Assembly (NCBI RefSeq): GCF_900166665.1
Contig: NZ_LT800494.1
Location: 1,201,001 to 1,265,000 of the forward strand
DNA: 64,000 bases
Source of the DNA: Cytobacillus gottheilii
Lineage (GTDB): Bacteria; Bacillota; Bacilli; Bacillales; Cytobacillaceae
Direction: 5' to 3'
Positions 42,733 to 55,876 of the stretch are shown piece by piece. The notes beneath the pieces are model-generated. The model was given only the letters and a program-made list of their open reading frames with translations, ran no database searches and was not told where the DNA came from. The position numbers and the translations under genes are program-made. How positions within the stretch are numbered: the first letter of the stretch is position 1; each line of letters starts with the position of its first letter.

Positions 42733-44454
42733 ATGTTGCAGGGAGCTGCGTTACCTGAGGTTAAAGCGGAGAATACACGGTCAATAACAGGGTCCGATTT
42801 GTTATTAGATGCCTTGGAAAGAGAGGGAGTTGAAGTTATATTTGGCTATCCAGGAGGAGCCGTGCTTCCCATCTATGACAAGATTTATTCGTCAAAGATT
42901 CAGCATGTTTTACCGAGGCATGAGCAAGGAGGCATTCATGCAGCAGAAGGCTACGCAAGAATATCCGGCAAACCAGGCGTTGTCATTGCTACTTCTGGGC
43001 CAGGAGCAACGAATATTGTGACTGGGCTTGCAGATGCCATGATGGATTCACTGCCCCTTGTTGTATTCACTGGCCAGGTTGCCACAGGAGTTATTGGTAC
43101 GGATGCTTTCCAGGAAGCTGATGTATTAGGGATTACCACACCCATTACCAAGTATAACTACCAAGTCCGAAAAGCAGAGGACATACCTAAAATCGTGAAG
43201 GAAGCCTTTTATATTGCTTCGAGCGGCAGACCTGGCCCAGTTTTAATTGACATACCAAAAGATATCGCAGCTGCTCCAGCCGAAATGCAGGAAGAGACAG
43301 AAATCCATCTTCCAGGTTATCAGCCAACCAAACATCCAAATTATTTGCAAATCCGAAAATTGATTGAAGCGGTCAGCAAAGCTAAAAAGCCAGTTATATT
43401 AGCAGGGGCGGGCGTTCTTCACGCAAAAGCGATGCACGCATTAAAAGCCTATGCTGAGCAGCAGAAGCTCCCGGTTATTCATACATTGCTTGGCTTAGGC
43501 GGATTTCCGGCAGAACATCCTCTATTTATCGGCATGGCAGGCATGCATGGCTGTTATACAGCCAATATGGCACTATCACAATGTGATTTGCTTATCAACA
43601 TTGGTGCACGCTTTGATGATCGGCTTACCGGTAACCTGAAGCATTTTGCTCCGCATGCATCGGTCGCTCATATTGATATTGATCCGGCAGAGATTGGCAA
43701 AAATGTTGAAACGCTTATTCCGATCGTTGCTGATGCAAAAGAGGCACTGCACGAACTTGTGAATGGAGAAGGCAAACCGCCAGTTCATGAAGAATGGATA
43801 AAACAGCTAGAAGAGTGGCAAGAAGAGTTTCCATACCATTATGACCAAACATCACTTGAGGTGAAGCCACAAAAGGCTATGGAGCTTATTCACTCTTTTA
43901 CAAACGGTGAAGCGATTGTGGTCACGGATGTCGGGCAGCATCAAATGTGGGCGGCGCAATATTATCGATTTAACGAAGCGAATCGCTGGGTCACATCAGG
44001 TGGATTAGGAACAATGGGTTTTGGTTTGCCAGCAAGTATTGGGGCACAGCTCGCTGATCCCGAGCGGAATGTCATTGCGGTTCTTGGAGATGGCGGCTTT
44101 CAGATGTGTACGCAGGAATTAGCCGTTATTCGTGAGATGAACCTGCCAATTAAAATCGTTGTCCTGAACAACCAGGCTCTTGGAATGGTGCGCCAATGGC
44201 AGGAAATCTTTTATGATTCGCGTTTTTCTCATAGTAAGTTTTCCTCACAGCCATCATTTGTAAAACTGGCAGAAGCCTATGATATTAAAGGAGTTTTTAT
44301 TGATACGAAGGAACAAGCGGAAAATGAATTAAAACACCTATTAACATGTAACGAACCAGTATTAATCGATTTGCGGATTGATCCAAATGAAAATGTATTT
44401 CCGATGATTGCTCCAGGAAAGGGGCTGCACGAAATGGAAGGTGTTAAACCGTGA
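42733..44454 (+). CDS. ilvB: Acetolactate synthase large subunit
   Basis: A 573-residue thiamine-diphosphate enzyme, first step of valine/leucine/isoleucine synthesis. [12 protein letters not shown] with the catalytic Glu of the next helix ([17 protein letters not shown]) and the ThDP/Mg motif GDGGFQM...[12 protein letters not shown] are intact. ATG 42733 follows GAGGAGG; longer frames run through the T-box terminator and are excluded. ilvH overlaps its stop by four bases. Confidence 0.96.
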   Translation: MLQGAALPEVKAENTRSITGSDLLLDALEREGVEVIFGYPGGAVLPIYDKIYSSKIQHVLPRHEQGGIHAAEGYARISGKPGVVIATSGPGATNIVTGLADAMMDSLPLVVFTGQVATGVIGTDAFQEADVLGITTPITKYNYQVRKAEDIPKIVKEAFYIASSGRPGPVLIDIPKDIAAAPAEMQEETEIHLPGYQPTKHPNYLQIRKLIEAVSKAKKPVILAGAGVLHAKAMHALKAYAEQQKLPVIHTLLGLGGFPAEHPLFIGMAGMHGCYTANMALSQCDLLINIGARFDDRLTGNLKHFAPHASVAHIDIDPAEIGKNVETLIPIVADAKEALHELVNGEGKPPVHEEWIKQLEEWQEEFPYHYDQTSLEVKPQKAMELIHSFTNGEAIVVTDVGQHQMWAAQYYRFNEANRWVTSGGLGTMGFGLPASIGAQLADPERNVIAVLGDGGFQMCTQELAVIREMNLPIKIVVLNNQALGMVRQWQEIFYDSRFSHSKFSSQPSFVKLAEAYDIKGVFIDTKEQAENELKHLLTCNEPVLIDLRIDPNENVFPMIAPGKGLHEMEGVKP

Positions 44455-44966
44455 GAAGAATCATCTGCCTGACCGTAATGAATCGGCCGGGCGTGCTAAA
44501 TCGAGTGACCAACTTATTTTCTAAACGAAATTACAATATTGAAAGCATTTCTGTCGGCCACTCTGAACTGGAGGGCATGTCCAGAATTACATGTGTTATA
44601 CATGTCGAGGACGAAAAAGCGAGCGAGCAGATTACCAAACAGCTAAATAAGCAAATTGATGTGATCAAGGTAACGGATATTACAGACCAGTCCATTGTCG
44701 CAAGAGAATTGGCCTTAATCAAAGTGCAGTCGACTCCGCAGACAAGAAATGAGCTTTATTCGTTAATAGAACCTTTTCGAGCGTCCGTTATTGATGTAAG
44801 TAAAGAAAGCATGGTCATTCAAATTACCGGCGAGTCTGAAAAAATTGAAGCTTTTATAGAACTAATCAGTCCTTATGGAATTAAAGAGCTGGCAAGAACG
44901 GGCACTACCGCTTTCCCTCGAGGGACGCAAAGAAGTGCACCGCCGAAACAGGTATCGATTTTATAA
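44451..44966 (+). CDS. ilvH: Acetolactate synthase small (regulatory) subunit
   Basis: A 171-residue regulatory subunit with the N-terminal ACT domain ([24 protein letters not shown]) that senses valine, and the C-terminal extension of the family. The GTG start overlaps the ilvB stop (GTGA), so the two subunits are translationally coupled. Confidence 0.95.
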   Translation: MRRIICLTVMNRPGVLNRVTNLFSKRNYNIESISVGHSELEGMSRITCVIHVEDEKASEQITKQLNKQIDVIKVTDITDQSIVARELALIKVQSTPQTRNELYSLIEPFRASVIDVSKESMVIQITGESEKIEAFIELISPYGIKELARTGTTAFPRGTQRSAPPKQVSIL

Positions 44967-45025
44967 AAATTTCCAAGCACTTTCTAAATATTTTAAAACC
45001 ATAAAACAATAGAAGAGGAGAATGA

Positions 45026-47579
<2,554 letters not shown>

Positions 47580-47631
47580 TATTCGCTTCTATTCTAAAAG
47601 ATATAGTTTTTAAATTACTTTATGTGGAAAT

Positions 47632-47712
47632 TTCCTCGTTGATTGGAGGGGACTGGTGTTCGCCACCAGCCCAGCGGAAAGCGAGCACCAGGAATGAAAA
47701 TCTCGTCGGAAT
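47632..47712 (+). repeat. Remnant of a GC-rich Bacillaceae intergenic repeat
   Basis: TCGTTGATTGGAGGGGACTGG to CCAGCGGAAAGCGAGCACC and AAATCTCGTCGG match the ends of a widespread Bacillus-group repeat I recognise from memory. The middle is mostly gone; only a short TGGTG/CACCA hairpin remains. It accounts for much of the 188-base spacer between leuA and leuB. Confidence 0.6.
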
Positions 47713-47767
47713 TATATTTTTCATATAACAAACAGCAGCTTAATTGAACAAATCGGAGGGGTTAGGA

Positions 47768-48880
47768 ATGGAAAAACGGATCGTTGTTCTTCCAGGAGAC
47801 GGAATTGGAAAAGAAGTGACAAAAGGAGCTGTTGAAGTTCTTCAGGCAGTTGGAGAACGCTTTGGACACCAGTTTCATTTCACATATGGAAGCATTGGCG
47901 GAGAAGCCATTGATACATATGGCACGCCTTTACCGGATGAAACCATACAGCATTGTAAAGATAGCGATGCGGTTTTATTAGGTGCTGTTGGCGGGCCTAA
48001 ATGGGATGCACAGCCGCCGAACCTCCGGCCAGAACGCGGTTTACTGAAAATAAGAAAAGAACTAAATCTTTTTGCCAATCTAAGACCAACAAGCTATTAT
48101 GAGAGTCTTGCAGAAAATTCTCCATTAAAAAAGGAATATATCGAAAATGTAGATCTGCTTTTTGTTCGAGAGCTGACAGGCGGGCTGTATTTTGGCAAAC
48201 CAAGTGAGCGCGTGGAAAGAGACGGAAAAGAGGCGGTTGTTGATACATTATACTATCAAAAGTCTGAAATGAAGCGTGTTATTAAGCTTGCTTTTGAGCT
48301 TGCGGAGAAACGAGATCAAAAAGTAACATCAGTTGATAAAGCGAATGTCCTTGAATCAAGCCGAATGTGGAGAGAAGTAGCAGATGAGATTGCCAAGGAA
48401 TTTCCGAATGTGGAGCTTGAGCATATGCTGGTCGATAACGCAGCAATGCAATTAGTGACAAATCCGAAAAGGTTTGATGTTATTGTAACGGAAAACATGT
48501 TTGGCGATATTTTAAGTGATGAGGCTTCCGTTCTGACAGGGTCATTAGGGATGTCAGCTTCAGCCAGTCTTTCAGAGGACGGTCCTTCATTATATGAACC
48601 GATTCATGGCTCAGCACCTGATATTGCGGGTCAGAATATTGCCAATCCGCTTGCAGCCATTCTATCCGCAGCAATGATGCTTCGTTTATCCTTTGGAATG
48701 CAGGAGGAAGCAAAGGCGGTTGAAACAGCAGTCAACCAAGTGCTTGATGCAGGCTACCGAACGAAGGATATCGGCAGAACTGTCAATAACTATGTATCTA
48801 CTAGTGAAATGATTAATGAAGTTAAAGCAATGATTTTAGATCATGAAGCGATTATGCATATTATGGAGGCTTACTCTTAA
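47768..48880 (+). CDS. leuB: 3-isopropylmalate dehydrogenase
   Basis: A 370-residue NAD-dependent oxidative decarboxylase of the isocitrate dehydrogenase superfamily. VVLPGDGIGKEV begins the protein; RELTGGLYFGKP, NMFGDILSDEAS and YEPIHGSAPDIAGQ hold substrate, metal and NAD contacts. ATG 47768 follows CGGAGGGG. leuC begins 48 bases after its stop. Confidence 0.96.
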   Translation: MEKRIVVLPGDGIGKEVTKGAVEVLQAVGERFGHQFHFTYGSIGGEAIDTYGTPLPDETIQHCKDSDAVLLGAVGGPKWDAQPPNLRPERGLLKIRKELNLFANLRPTSYYESLAENSPLKKEYIENVDLLFVRELTGGLYFGKPSERVERDGKEAVVDTLYYQKSEMKRVIKLAFELAEKRDQKVTSVDKANVLESSRMWREVADEIAKEFPNVELEHMLVDNAAMQLVTNPKRFDVIVTENMFGDILSDEASVLTGSLGMSASASLSEDGPSLYEPIHGSAPDIAGQNIANPLAAILSAAMMLRLSFGMQEEAKAVETAVNQVLDAGYRTKDIGRTVNNYVSTSEMINEVKAMILDHEAIMHIMEAYS

Positions 48881-48928
48881 TTATTCGGAAAAGTAATTCA
48901 GACACTCGTCTCGATCGGGGGGAACGTA

Positions 48929-50344
48929 ATGGGGAAGTCAATTATTGAAAAGATATGGGATAAACATGTTGTATATGAAGAAGAGGGGAAGCCGGATTTA
49001 TTATATATTGATTTACACCTTGTACACGAGGTTACTTCACCGCAGGCATTTTCTGGGCTGCGAATGAAAGGCAGAAAGGTACGCAGACCGGATAAAACCT
49101 TTGCTACCATGGACCATAACGTTCCAACAGATAACCGTTCCGAAATTCATGATAAAGTGGCGCTGAATCAGATGACGACATTAGAAAAAAACTGTCATGA
49201 ATTTGGAATTCCTTTAGCAGGCATAGATAGTCCAGATCAGGGGATCGTTCACGTCATTGGTCCTGAGCTTGGACTGACATTGCCAGGCAAAACAATTGTC
49301 TGCGGAGACAGCCATACTTCAACACATGGTGCTTTTGGTTCTATTGCTTTTGGCATTGGAACGAGTGAGGTTGAGCATGTATTGGCCACTCAAACCATAT
49401 GGCGTGCCAAACCAAAGACACTGAAAATTGACATCAGCGGAACTCCTAATAAAGGAGTAACGGCGAAGGACATTATTTTATATATCCTTTCAAAGCATGG
49501 ATTTGATTTTGGAACAGGCTATATTATTGAATATTGTGGTGAAGCGATAAGAGGCATGTCAATGGATGAAAGAATGACCATCTGTAATATGTCTATTGAA
49601 GGCGGGGCAAGAGCAGGTTTAGTGAGTCCTGACGAGACGACTTTCTCCTATATAACAGGCAGAAAGTTTGCTCCTAAAGGCGAGGAATTGGCGAAGGCAG
49701 TTGCAGAATGGAGAGAGCTTGCTTCAGATGATGATGCGGTCTATGACAAGACGATTCATATCAATGCAGAGGAAATTGCTCCAATGGTCAGCTGGGGGAC
49801 GAATCCTGCAATGACTTCAAGAGTGCATGAAAGAATTCCGTATCTCTCAGATTGCAAAAACGAAATTGAAAGAAAATCACTGCAAAGTGCTCTATCTTAT
49901 ATGGGATTAACAGAGGGGCAAAAAATAGAGGATATTCAAATTCAGCATGTATTTATCGGATCGTGCACAAATTCCCGCCTCGAGGATTTAAGACAGGCAG
50001 CGGAAATTGTGAAAGGCAAACAGGTGCATAGCAATGTGAGAGCATTGGTGGTTCCGGGCTCACAGCAGGTGAAGAAGCAAGCAGAAGAAGAAGGATTGCA
50101 CCGTATCTTTACGGAGGCAGGCTTCGAGTGGAGAGAGTCTGGCTGCAGTATGTGTTTAAGCATGAATAATGACATTGTTCCTGCTGGCGAGCATTGCGCA
50201 TCAACATCGAACCGAAATTTTGAAGGCAGACAAGGAACAGGTGCAAGAACCCATCTTGTCAGCCCAATCATGGCTGCTGCGGCTGCTATATATGGAAAAA
50301 TTACCGATGTAACAGCGATAATGCCGGAAGAAGCATTTAAATAG
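48929..50344 (+). CDS. leuC: 3-isopropylmalate dehydratase large subunit
   Basis: A 471-residue aconitase-family subunit that isomerises 2- to 3-isopropylmalate. [15 protein letters not shown] is the family signature, and the 4Fe-4S cluster cysteines are in [12 protein letters not shown] and [15 protein letters not shown] precedes ATG 48929. leuD starts 11 bases after the stop. Confidence 0.96.
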   Translation: MGKSIIEKIWDKHVVYEEEGKPDLLYIDLHLVHEVTSPQAFSGLRMKGRKVRRPDKTFATMDHNVPTDNRSEIHDKVALNQMTTLEKNCHEFGIPLAGIDSPDQGIVHVIGPELGLTLPGKTIVCGDSHTSTHGAFGSIAFGIGTSEVEHVLATQTIWRAKPKTLKIDISGTPNKGVTAKDIILYILSKHGFDFGTGYIIEYCGEAIRGMSMDERMTICNMSIEGGARAGLVSPDETTFSYITGRKFAPKGEELAKAVAEWRELASDDDAVYDKTIHINAEEIAPMVSWGTNPAMTSRVHERIPYLSDCKNEIERKSLQSALSYMGLTEGQKIEDIQIQHVFIGSCTNSRLEDLRQAAEIVKGKQVHSNVRALVVPGSQQVKKQAEEEGLHRIFTEAGFEWRESGCSMCLSMNNDIVPAGEHCASTSNRNFEGRQGTGARTHLVSPIMAAAAAIYGKITDVTAIMPEEAFK

Positions 50345-50355
50345 GGGGGATAAGG

Positions 50356-50937
50356 ATGAGTGCATTTACAAAAATAACAGAAAAGGCGGCAGCTTTTGAT
50401 CGCGCAAATGTCGACACAGATCAAATCATCCCAAAGCAATTTTTAAAGAGAATTGAAAAAACGGGCTTTGGCCGCTTTTTGTTTTATGATTGGAGATATT
50501 CAGCCGATGGTGAGCCAAACCCTCATTTTGAATTAAATAGAGCTGAGAACGCAGGTGCGAAAATATTAATTGCCAATGAAAATTTCGGATGCGGCTCATC
50601 CAGAGAGCACGCACCATGGGCATTATTAGATTATGGTTTTAAGGCGATTATCGCGCCTTCATTCGCAGATATATTCTATCAGAACTGCTTAAAAAACGGC
50701 CTGCTTCCAGTTACTCTGGATGCGGAGAAAGTCGCACAGCTGCTGCAAAAAGCAGAACATGAAAACTATGAACTTACCGTTGATTTAGAAAACGAAAGCA
50801 TTTCCGACACTGCCGGTTTCAAAGCACATTTTTCAATTGATCCTTATTGGAAAAACATGCTCGTAAATGGCTGGGATGAGATTGAAATTACCATGCAGTT
50901 AGTTGAATACATTACTGTTTACGAAAAAGCGCAGTAA
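50356..50937 (+). CDS. leuD: 3-isopropylmalate dehydratase small subunit
   Basis: A 193-residue swivel-domain subunit of isopropylmalate isomerase. NVDTDQIIPKQFL and NFGCGSSREHAPWAL, the substrate-binding loops, are present. GGGGG precedes ATG 50356. It is the last gene of ilvBHC-leuABCD, closed by the hairpin that follows at once. Confidence 0.96.
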   Translation: MSAFTKITEKAAAFDRANVDTDQIIPKQFLKRIEKTGFGRFLFYDWRYSADGEPNPHFELNRAENAGAKILIANENFGCGSSREHAPWALLDYGFKAIIAPSFADIFYQNCLKNGLLPVTLDAEKVAQLLQKAEHENYELTVDLENESISDTAGFKAHFSIDPYWKNMLVNGWDEIEITMQLVEYITVYEKAQ

Positions 50938-50986
50938 AAAGAGGGTCCATTACTACTACTAGGTGATGGATCTTTTTGTTTTTTTA
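50938..50986 (+). terminator. Terminator of the ilv-leu operon
   Basis: AAAGA and TCCATTAC pair with GTGATGGA and TCTTT (small internal bulge), followed by T-rich sequence. Confidence 0.75.
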
Positions 50987-51036
50987 TTCTCACCATGCTA
51001 AACTAACTGCAAACCAATTACAAGGACGGTATAAAT

Positions 51037-52050
51037 ATGAAAAAACGGGAACAGAAAAATTCAAATGATAATATTATTCTCTTTCCCGGTCTGGAACAGC
51101 GGCTGATTGAAAAAGGACTGGAGGCGGTCAAACAAAAGGACTTTAAACACGCGGTTCGCTATTTAGAAGAGGCGATCCTCTTGGATCCTGAAAACAGTGA
51201 AATACATATTGGCCTCGTGCTTGCCTATTTTGAGTCAGGGAACCTTCAGAAATCAAAAAGACTAGCTGAAAATATGCTGCAAGCAGATATCGGAAATTAT
51301 ATTGATATAATGGATTTATATTTAATGATCCTCGTTCAGCTTGGGCATTATGCCGAAATTATTACAGCGATTGAAGGCCTCCTGGAAGAGAAAGAGGTGC
51401 CAAGTGAAAAATACGAGCATTTTAGCACACTGCTTGCCTTTAGCCGAAAACAGATCCAATCAGCTCCTATTGAAATAGAAGAAGAACAAGAAACATTCAG
51501 TGAGCTTGAGCATATCAACTTTTTTGCTTTGCATGATCAAAATGAGCAAATCCAAATAGCCGCAAAACTGGCTCAATCGAACATACAGAATCATCTTCAA
51601 GGAATAGAAGAGTACTTAAAAGACGAGAACGGCCAATATTTCTTTAAAACCATTCTATTAAACGTTTTAGCAGAGCACGGCATAGAGCGTTCAGTGCTGG
51701 TTAATAAGGGCGGAAGGCAGCAGCTGGTAATACCTGCAGAAATGCTTAATTGGAATGACCAGGAGCAATATAGCGAGGTTATAGGGATTTTGGAAGCGAT
51801 CATCTCTCAGGAAGATCCTATTTTATATGAAAATACAAAAGAAATCATAAAGCGGCATTTCTTCCTTCTCTATCCTTTTGAGGTAGAATCGATCTCCTCA
51901 AAAGCGCTGGCGGCTGCTTATCATAGATTAGTCACAGACTATTTCGGATTAGAGACTTCATCGGAAGAATTAGAAGCTTTATATGAAGTGGAAGAGAGAA
52001 AGATTCAGGCTGCAAGTGAGTACATCTCTGCACTAGAAGAAATTTCTTAA
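51037..52050 (+). CDS. ysoA: TPR-repeat protein YsoA
   Basis: A 337-residue cytoplasmic protein with tetratricopeptide-like helices at the N-terminus (AVKQKDFKHAVRYLEEAILLDPEN and the next two repeats, to about 120). An acidic linker and a C-terminal helical half follow. It matches B. subtilis YsoA in place and length (339). TPR proteins are scaffolds; no partner is known. It lies between leuD and tig. Confidence 0.87.
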   Translation: MKKREQKNSNDNIILFPGLEQRLIEKGLEAVKQKDFKHAVRYLEEAILLDPENSEIHIGLVLAYFESGNLQKSKRLAENMLQADIGNYIDIMDLYLMILVQLGHYAEIITAIEGLLEEKEVPSEKYEHFSTLLAFSRKQIQSAPIEIEEEQETFSELEHINFFALHDQNEQIQIAAKLAQSNIQNHLQGIEEYLKDENGQYFFKTILLNVLAEHGIERSVLVNKGGRQQLVIPAEMLNWNDQEQYSEVIGILEAIISQEDPILYENTKEIIKRHFFLLYPFEVESISSKALAAAYHRLVTDYFGLETSSEELEALYEVEERKIQAASEYISALEEIS

Positions 52051-52070
52051 CGTAAAAATTAGGCTCAATC

Positions 52071-52098
52071 TTGAAAGCTATGCTCCGTGTGTTATAAT
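52071..52098 (+). promoter_or_regulatory. Promoter of tig
   Basis: TTGAAA (52071-52076) and TATAAT (52093-52098) are 16 bases apart, and the -10 has a TGn extension. The leader to the tig start is about 125 bases. Confidence 0.75.
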
Positions 52099-52231
52099 AT
52101 AATGGTTGTATTACGCAGATAAGTAATTTTTAACAGTTACTAGTGAATGAATAGTGGCTTGAAAAACAAGACGTATTCATACCATTTCGTGAAAAATGAA
52201 ATGATCATAGATTTTGGAGGGAAATAATTGT

Positions 52232-53518
52232 ATGTCAGCTAAATTTGAAAAGCTTGAAGGGAACCAGGGGGTTCTTACTATTGAAGTAGATGCAGAGAAA
52301 GTAAACGAAGGTTTAGATGCTGCATTCAAGAAAGTTGTTAAACAAATCAATGTACCAGGCTTCCGTAAAGGAAAAATGCCTCGTGGTATGTTTGAAAAGC
52401 GTTTTGGCGTAGAATCTCTTTATCAAGATGCTGTAGATTATCTATTACCGGATGCATATGCAAATGCAATCGACGAAACTGGAATTGAGCCAGTAGATCG
52501 TCCGGAAATCGATGTTGAGCAAATTGAAAAAGGCAAAAGCTTAATCTTTAAAGCAACTGTTACTGTTAAGCCTGAAGTGAAATTAGGCGAATACAAAGGA
52601 ATCGAAGTAGAAAAATTCGATACTGAAGTAACAGAAGAAGACGTAACTGCAGAACTTACTGCTATGCAAGAAAAACAAGCTGAGCTTGTTGTAAAAGAAG
52701 AAGGCAAAGCTGAAAACGGCGATACAGTTGTTATGGACTTTGAAGGTTTCGTTGATGGCGAAGCATTTGAAGGCGGCAAAGCTGAAAACTATTCTTTAGA
52801 ATTAGGTTCAGGCCAATTTATTCCGGGATTTGAAGAGCAATTGGTAGGTGCAGCTTCTGGAGAATCTAAAGATGTAGAAGTTACTTTCCCTGAAGAATAC
52901 CATGCAGCTGAACTTGCTGGTAAGAAAGCTACTTTCAAAGTAACTGTTCACGAAATTAAAGGAAAAGAACTTCCTGCTTTAGATGATGAGTTTGCAAAAG
53001 ATGCTGATGAAGAAGTTGAATCTTTAGATGCACTTAAAGAAAAAATCAAAACTCGTTTAGAAGAGAGCAAAAAGCATGAAGCAGAGCATCATGTACGTGA
53101 TACTGTTGTTGAAAAAGCAGCAGAAAATGCTGAAATCGATGTTCCTTCTGCAATGGTTGACACTGAAGTTGACCGCATGCTTCAAGAGTTCGAACAGCGT
53201 CTGCAAATGCAAGGCATGAATCTTGAGCTTTACTTCCAATTCTCTGGACAAGATGAAAGTGCATTGCGTGAGCAAATGAGCGAAGAAGCTGCAAAACGTG
53301 TTCGTGTGAACTTAACTGTTGAAGCTATTGCTAAAGCTGAAAACATTGAAGTAACAGAAGAAGAGATTACTGCTGAGCTTGATAAAATGGCTGAAATGTA
53401 CAACATGGGCGTAGATGCAATTAAGCAAGCACTTGGCGGCAACCTTGATGCGTTAAATTCTGATCTTCAAATGAAAAAAGCAATCGATTTACTTGTAGAA
53501 AACAGCAAAACTGTATAA
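52232..53518 (+). CDS. tig: Trigger factor
   Basis: A 428-residue ribosome-bound chaperone. The N-terminal ribosome-docking signature [19 protein letters not shown] is clear. It is followed by a FKBP-type prolyl isomerase domain ([20 protein letters not shown] to [17 protein letters not shown], about 150-245) and the helical C-terminal chaperone arms. ATG 52232 follows GGAGGG; the frame also reads upstream but without conservation. Codon use is strongly biased, as expected for an abundant protein. Confidence 0.96.
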   Translation: MSAKFEKLEGNQGVLTIEVDAEKVNEGLDAAFKKVVKQINVPGFRKGKMPRGMFEKRFGVESLYQDAVDYLLPDAYANAIDETGIEPVDRPEIDVEQIEKGKSLIFKATVTVKPEVKLGEYKGIEVEKFDTEVTEEDVTAELTAMQEKQAELVVKEEGKAENGDTVVMDFEGFVDGEAFEGGKAENYSLELGSGQFIPGFEEQLVGAASGESKDVEVTFPEEYHAAELAGKKATFKVTVHEIKGKELPALDDEFAKDADEEVESLDALKEKIKTRLEESKKHEAEHHVRDTVVEKAAENAEIDVPSAMVDTEVDRMLQEFEQRLQMQGMNLELYFQFSGQDESALREQMSEEAAKRVRVNLTVEAIAKAENIEVTEEEITAELDKMAEMYNMGVDAIKQALGGNLDALNSDLQMKKAIDLLVENSKTV

Positions 53519-53534
53519 TATAATAGATAAAAAT

Positions 53535-53565
53535 AAGGCGCGATTTTGATCGTGCCTTGTTTTAT
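53535..53565 (+). terminator. Terminator of tig
   Basis: AAGGCGCGAT pairs with ATCGTGCCTT (one G-T pair) around a four-base loop, then GTTTTA. Confidence 0.85.
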
Positions 53566-54282
53566 ACTCCAAAGAATTATTACATAACTTTTGTATCTCC
53601 TTGCTCTGTGAAAAGACAAAAATGATAACGCAGTACATAGAAACCATGTATTCTTGCAAAAGATAGACTTATGGAAATCAGATACAATGGATATCCTTAA
53701 GGAAGTACATATTTTTTCGTTTACCGAAAAGAATCGGTGCGAACATTCACTTTTGAAAGATCATTGGGTGTTATATCAAGAAATTCGTGATGGATCAGAA
53801 GTGTAAGCTAAGATAGCCGTTGGCTGTGTCAGTCGGCAAGTATTCATTGGCAATCGCAAATAGCGATCGCTTGTTTTTCATAACCAGCGAATCATATTTA
53901 TTGAAAGAAATACATATCCTATTTTCAACCTAAGCGTTATCATTTCCTGTCTGCTGTAAATATGTGTTACAATGCAGTACATACTTGTTTTGGGAAAAAT
54001 TTAAAGTTACGTTTAAATGCCTAATATGAGAGGGAAAAGTAAGTAACATAAATCATTATGTGCTTATTTTAGATTACTCTTTTTTAGAAGCCGGAAATTT
54101 AGTTGGAGTAAGCAACGATGATCTAGTGGTTCAATTTCATGGAACATTTAAAATACTTAACGTCGTAGCGACAACCTATTCCATACATATATCTAAATTA
54201 TTTTCGGGTCAGTCAACGGAACTTTCAGTGAAATAGGATTCGCGGTTATATATCTTTTCAGTTTTTTTGAGGGGTGAAGGAA
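53566..54282 (+). other. Long tig-clpX spacer with clpX promoter and a doubtful small ORF
   Basis: A TGn-extended -10 (TGTTACAAT, 53965-53973) is the best promoter candidate for clpX and would give a leader of about 300 bases. A 39-codon frame (ATG 53687 to stop 53806, MDILKEVHIFSFTEKNR...) reads like protein but has no ribosome site; it may be a remnant. A GCAATCGC/GCGATCGC hairpin with a short T-run lies near 53850-53877. No CtsR box was seen. Confidence 0.4.
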
Positions 54283-55548
54283 TTGTTTAAATTTAATGAT
54301 GAAAAAGGACAGCTAAAGTGCTCCTTCTGTGGAAAAACGCAGGACCAGGTTCGCAAACTTGTTGCTGGACCAGGTGTTTATATTTGTGACGAATGTATTG
54401 AGCTTTGCACAGAAATCGTTGAAGAGGAGCTTGGAACAGAAGAAGAAGTAGAATTCAAAGATGTTCCAAAGCCTTCTGAAATTCGCGATATTTTAAATGA
54501 ATATGTAATTGGGCAAGATCAAGCTAAGAAGTCACTTGCTGTAGCCGTTTATAATCACTACAAGCGCATCAATTCAAACAGCAAAATTGATGAGGTAGAG
54601 CTTGCAAAGAGTAATATTGCGATGATCGGACCGACTGGTAGCGGTAAAACATTGCTTGCGCAAACTCTTGCACGCATTTTGAATGTACCATTTGCCATTG
54701 CTGATGCGACATCATTAACAGAGGCTGGTTATGTAGGTGAGGATGTTGAAAACATTTTGCTTAAGTTAATCCAATCAGCTGATTATGATGTTGAAAAAGC
54801 GGAAAAAGGCATCATCTATATTGATGAAATTGATAAAGTGGCACGTAAATCTGAAAATCCATCGATTACTCGCGATGTTTCAGGTGAAGGTGTGCAGCAG
54901 GCATTACTGAAAATTCTTGAAGGCACTGTGGCAAGTGTTCCGCCACAAGGAGGAAGAAAGCATCCTCATCAGGAATTTATCCAAATTGATACAACGAATA
55001 TCCTATTCATTTGCGGCGGTGCTTTTGATGGCATCGAGCAAATTATCAAACGCCGTTTAGGTCAGAAGGTTATTGGCTTCGGTTCTGATAACAAGCAAAA
55101 TGAGCTAGAGCAAAAAGAACTTCTTTCTAAGGTTCTTCCAGAAGACCTATTAAAGTTTGGATTAATTCCAGAATTTATTGGCCGTCTTCCGGTTATTGCA
55201 AGCTTAACTCAGCTTGATGAAGAAGCATTAATTGAAATCTTAACAAAACCAAAAAATGCTCTTGTTAAGCAATATCAAAAAATGCTTGAGCTTGATGATG
55301 TTGAGCTTGATTTCGAAGATGATGCGCTTATTGAAATTGCGAAAAAAGCAATCGAGCGTAAAACGGGTGCCCGTGGACTTCGATCCATTATTGAGGGCAT
55401 CATGCTTGATGTTATGTTTGACCTTCCGTCCCGTGATGATATTAAAAAATGTATCATTACGAAAGAAACAGTTCTTGACAGTGGCTCTCCAAAGCTAGTT
55501 CTTGAAGATGGAACTGTAGTCCAGGAAGAACGGAAAACATCCGCATAA
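54283..55548 (+). CDS. clpX: ATP-dependent Clp protease ATP-binding subunit ClpX
   Basis: A 421-residue AAA+ unfoldase that feeds ClpP. The N-terminal zinc domain ([21 protein letters not shown]) binds adaptors. The AAA+ part has Walker A GPTGSGKT, Walker [11 protein letters not shown] and the ClpP-docking loop VIGFGS. The start is TTG 54283 after GAGGGGTG; GTG 54274 overlaps that site. Length is almost that of B. subtilis ClpX (420). Confidence 0.96.
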   Translation: MFKFNDEKGQLKCSFCGKTQDQVRKLVAGPGVYICDECIELCTEIVEEELGTEEEVEFKDVPKPSEIRDILNEYVIGQDQAKKSLAVAVYNHYKRINSNSKIDEVELAKSNIAMIGPTGSGKTLLAQTLARILNVPFAIADATSLTEAGYVGEDVENILLKLIQSADYDVEKAEKGIIYIDEIDKVARKSENPSITRDVSGEGVQQALLKILEGTVASVPPQGGRKHPHQEFIQIDTTNILFICGGAFDGIEQIIKRRLGQKVIGFGSDNKQNELEQKELLSKVLPEDLLKFGLIPEFIGRLPVIASLTQLDEEALIEILTKPKNALVKQYQKMLELDDVELDFEDDALIEIAKKAIERKTGARGLRSIIEGIMLDVMFDLPSRDDIKKCIITKETVLDSGSPKLVLEDGTVVQEERKTSA

Positions 55549-55556
55549 TTATAATG

Positions 55557-55595
55557 AAAGAAAAGCTGACCCCGGTTGGCTTTTCTTTTTTTTTT
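55557..55595 (+). terminator. Terminator of clpX
   Basis: GAAAAGC pairs with GCTTTTC across a short mixed loop, followed by a run of more than ten T. Confidence 0.8.
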
Positions 55596-55627
55596 CAGAA
55601 AGTAAAAATCGAAGTGAAAGAGAAAAA

Positions 55628-55735
55628 CCTCCATCTAGTTGATTGAAACGGAGTGGTGCGAGACTGCGAGGAAGTCCAGGTCCCGCCCCCGCGGGAAAAA
55701 GAGTACCTTGGAGTGGAAATCCTCGCAATTCACTT
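55628..55735 (+). repeat. Remnant of a GC-rich Bacillaceae intergenic repeat
   Basis: CTAGTTGATTGAAACGGAGT, GGTGCGAGACTGCGAGG, CCGCCCCCGCGGG and GGAGTGGAAATCCTCG match the order of a common Bacillus-group repeat known to me from memory, with many changes. It fills most of the clpX-lonB gap (55549-55876). Confidence 0.55.
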
Positions 55736-55876
55736 AAATTTTTTAACATACTTTAATAACAGAGAAATCTACTTTCTAAGTTACTCTTCAACGGATTTTT
55801 CTTTTTCTGTTTATTCCAGCCATGTCGGGGAGATACTAGCAGTTAACAGCTAGACTAAAATCCAGGAGGGAACGAC

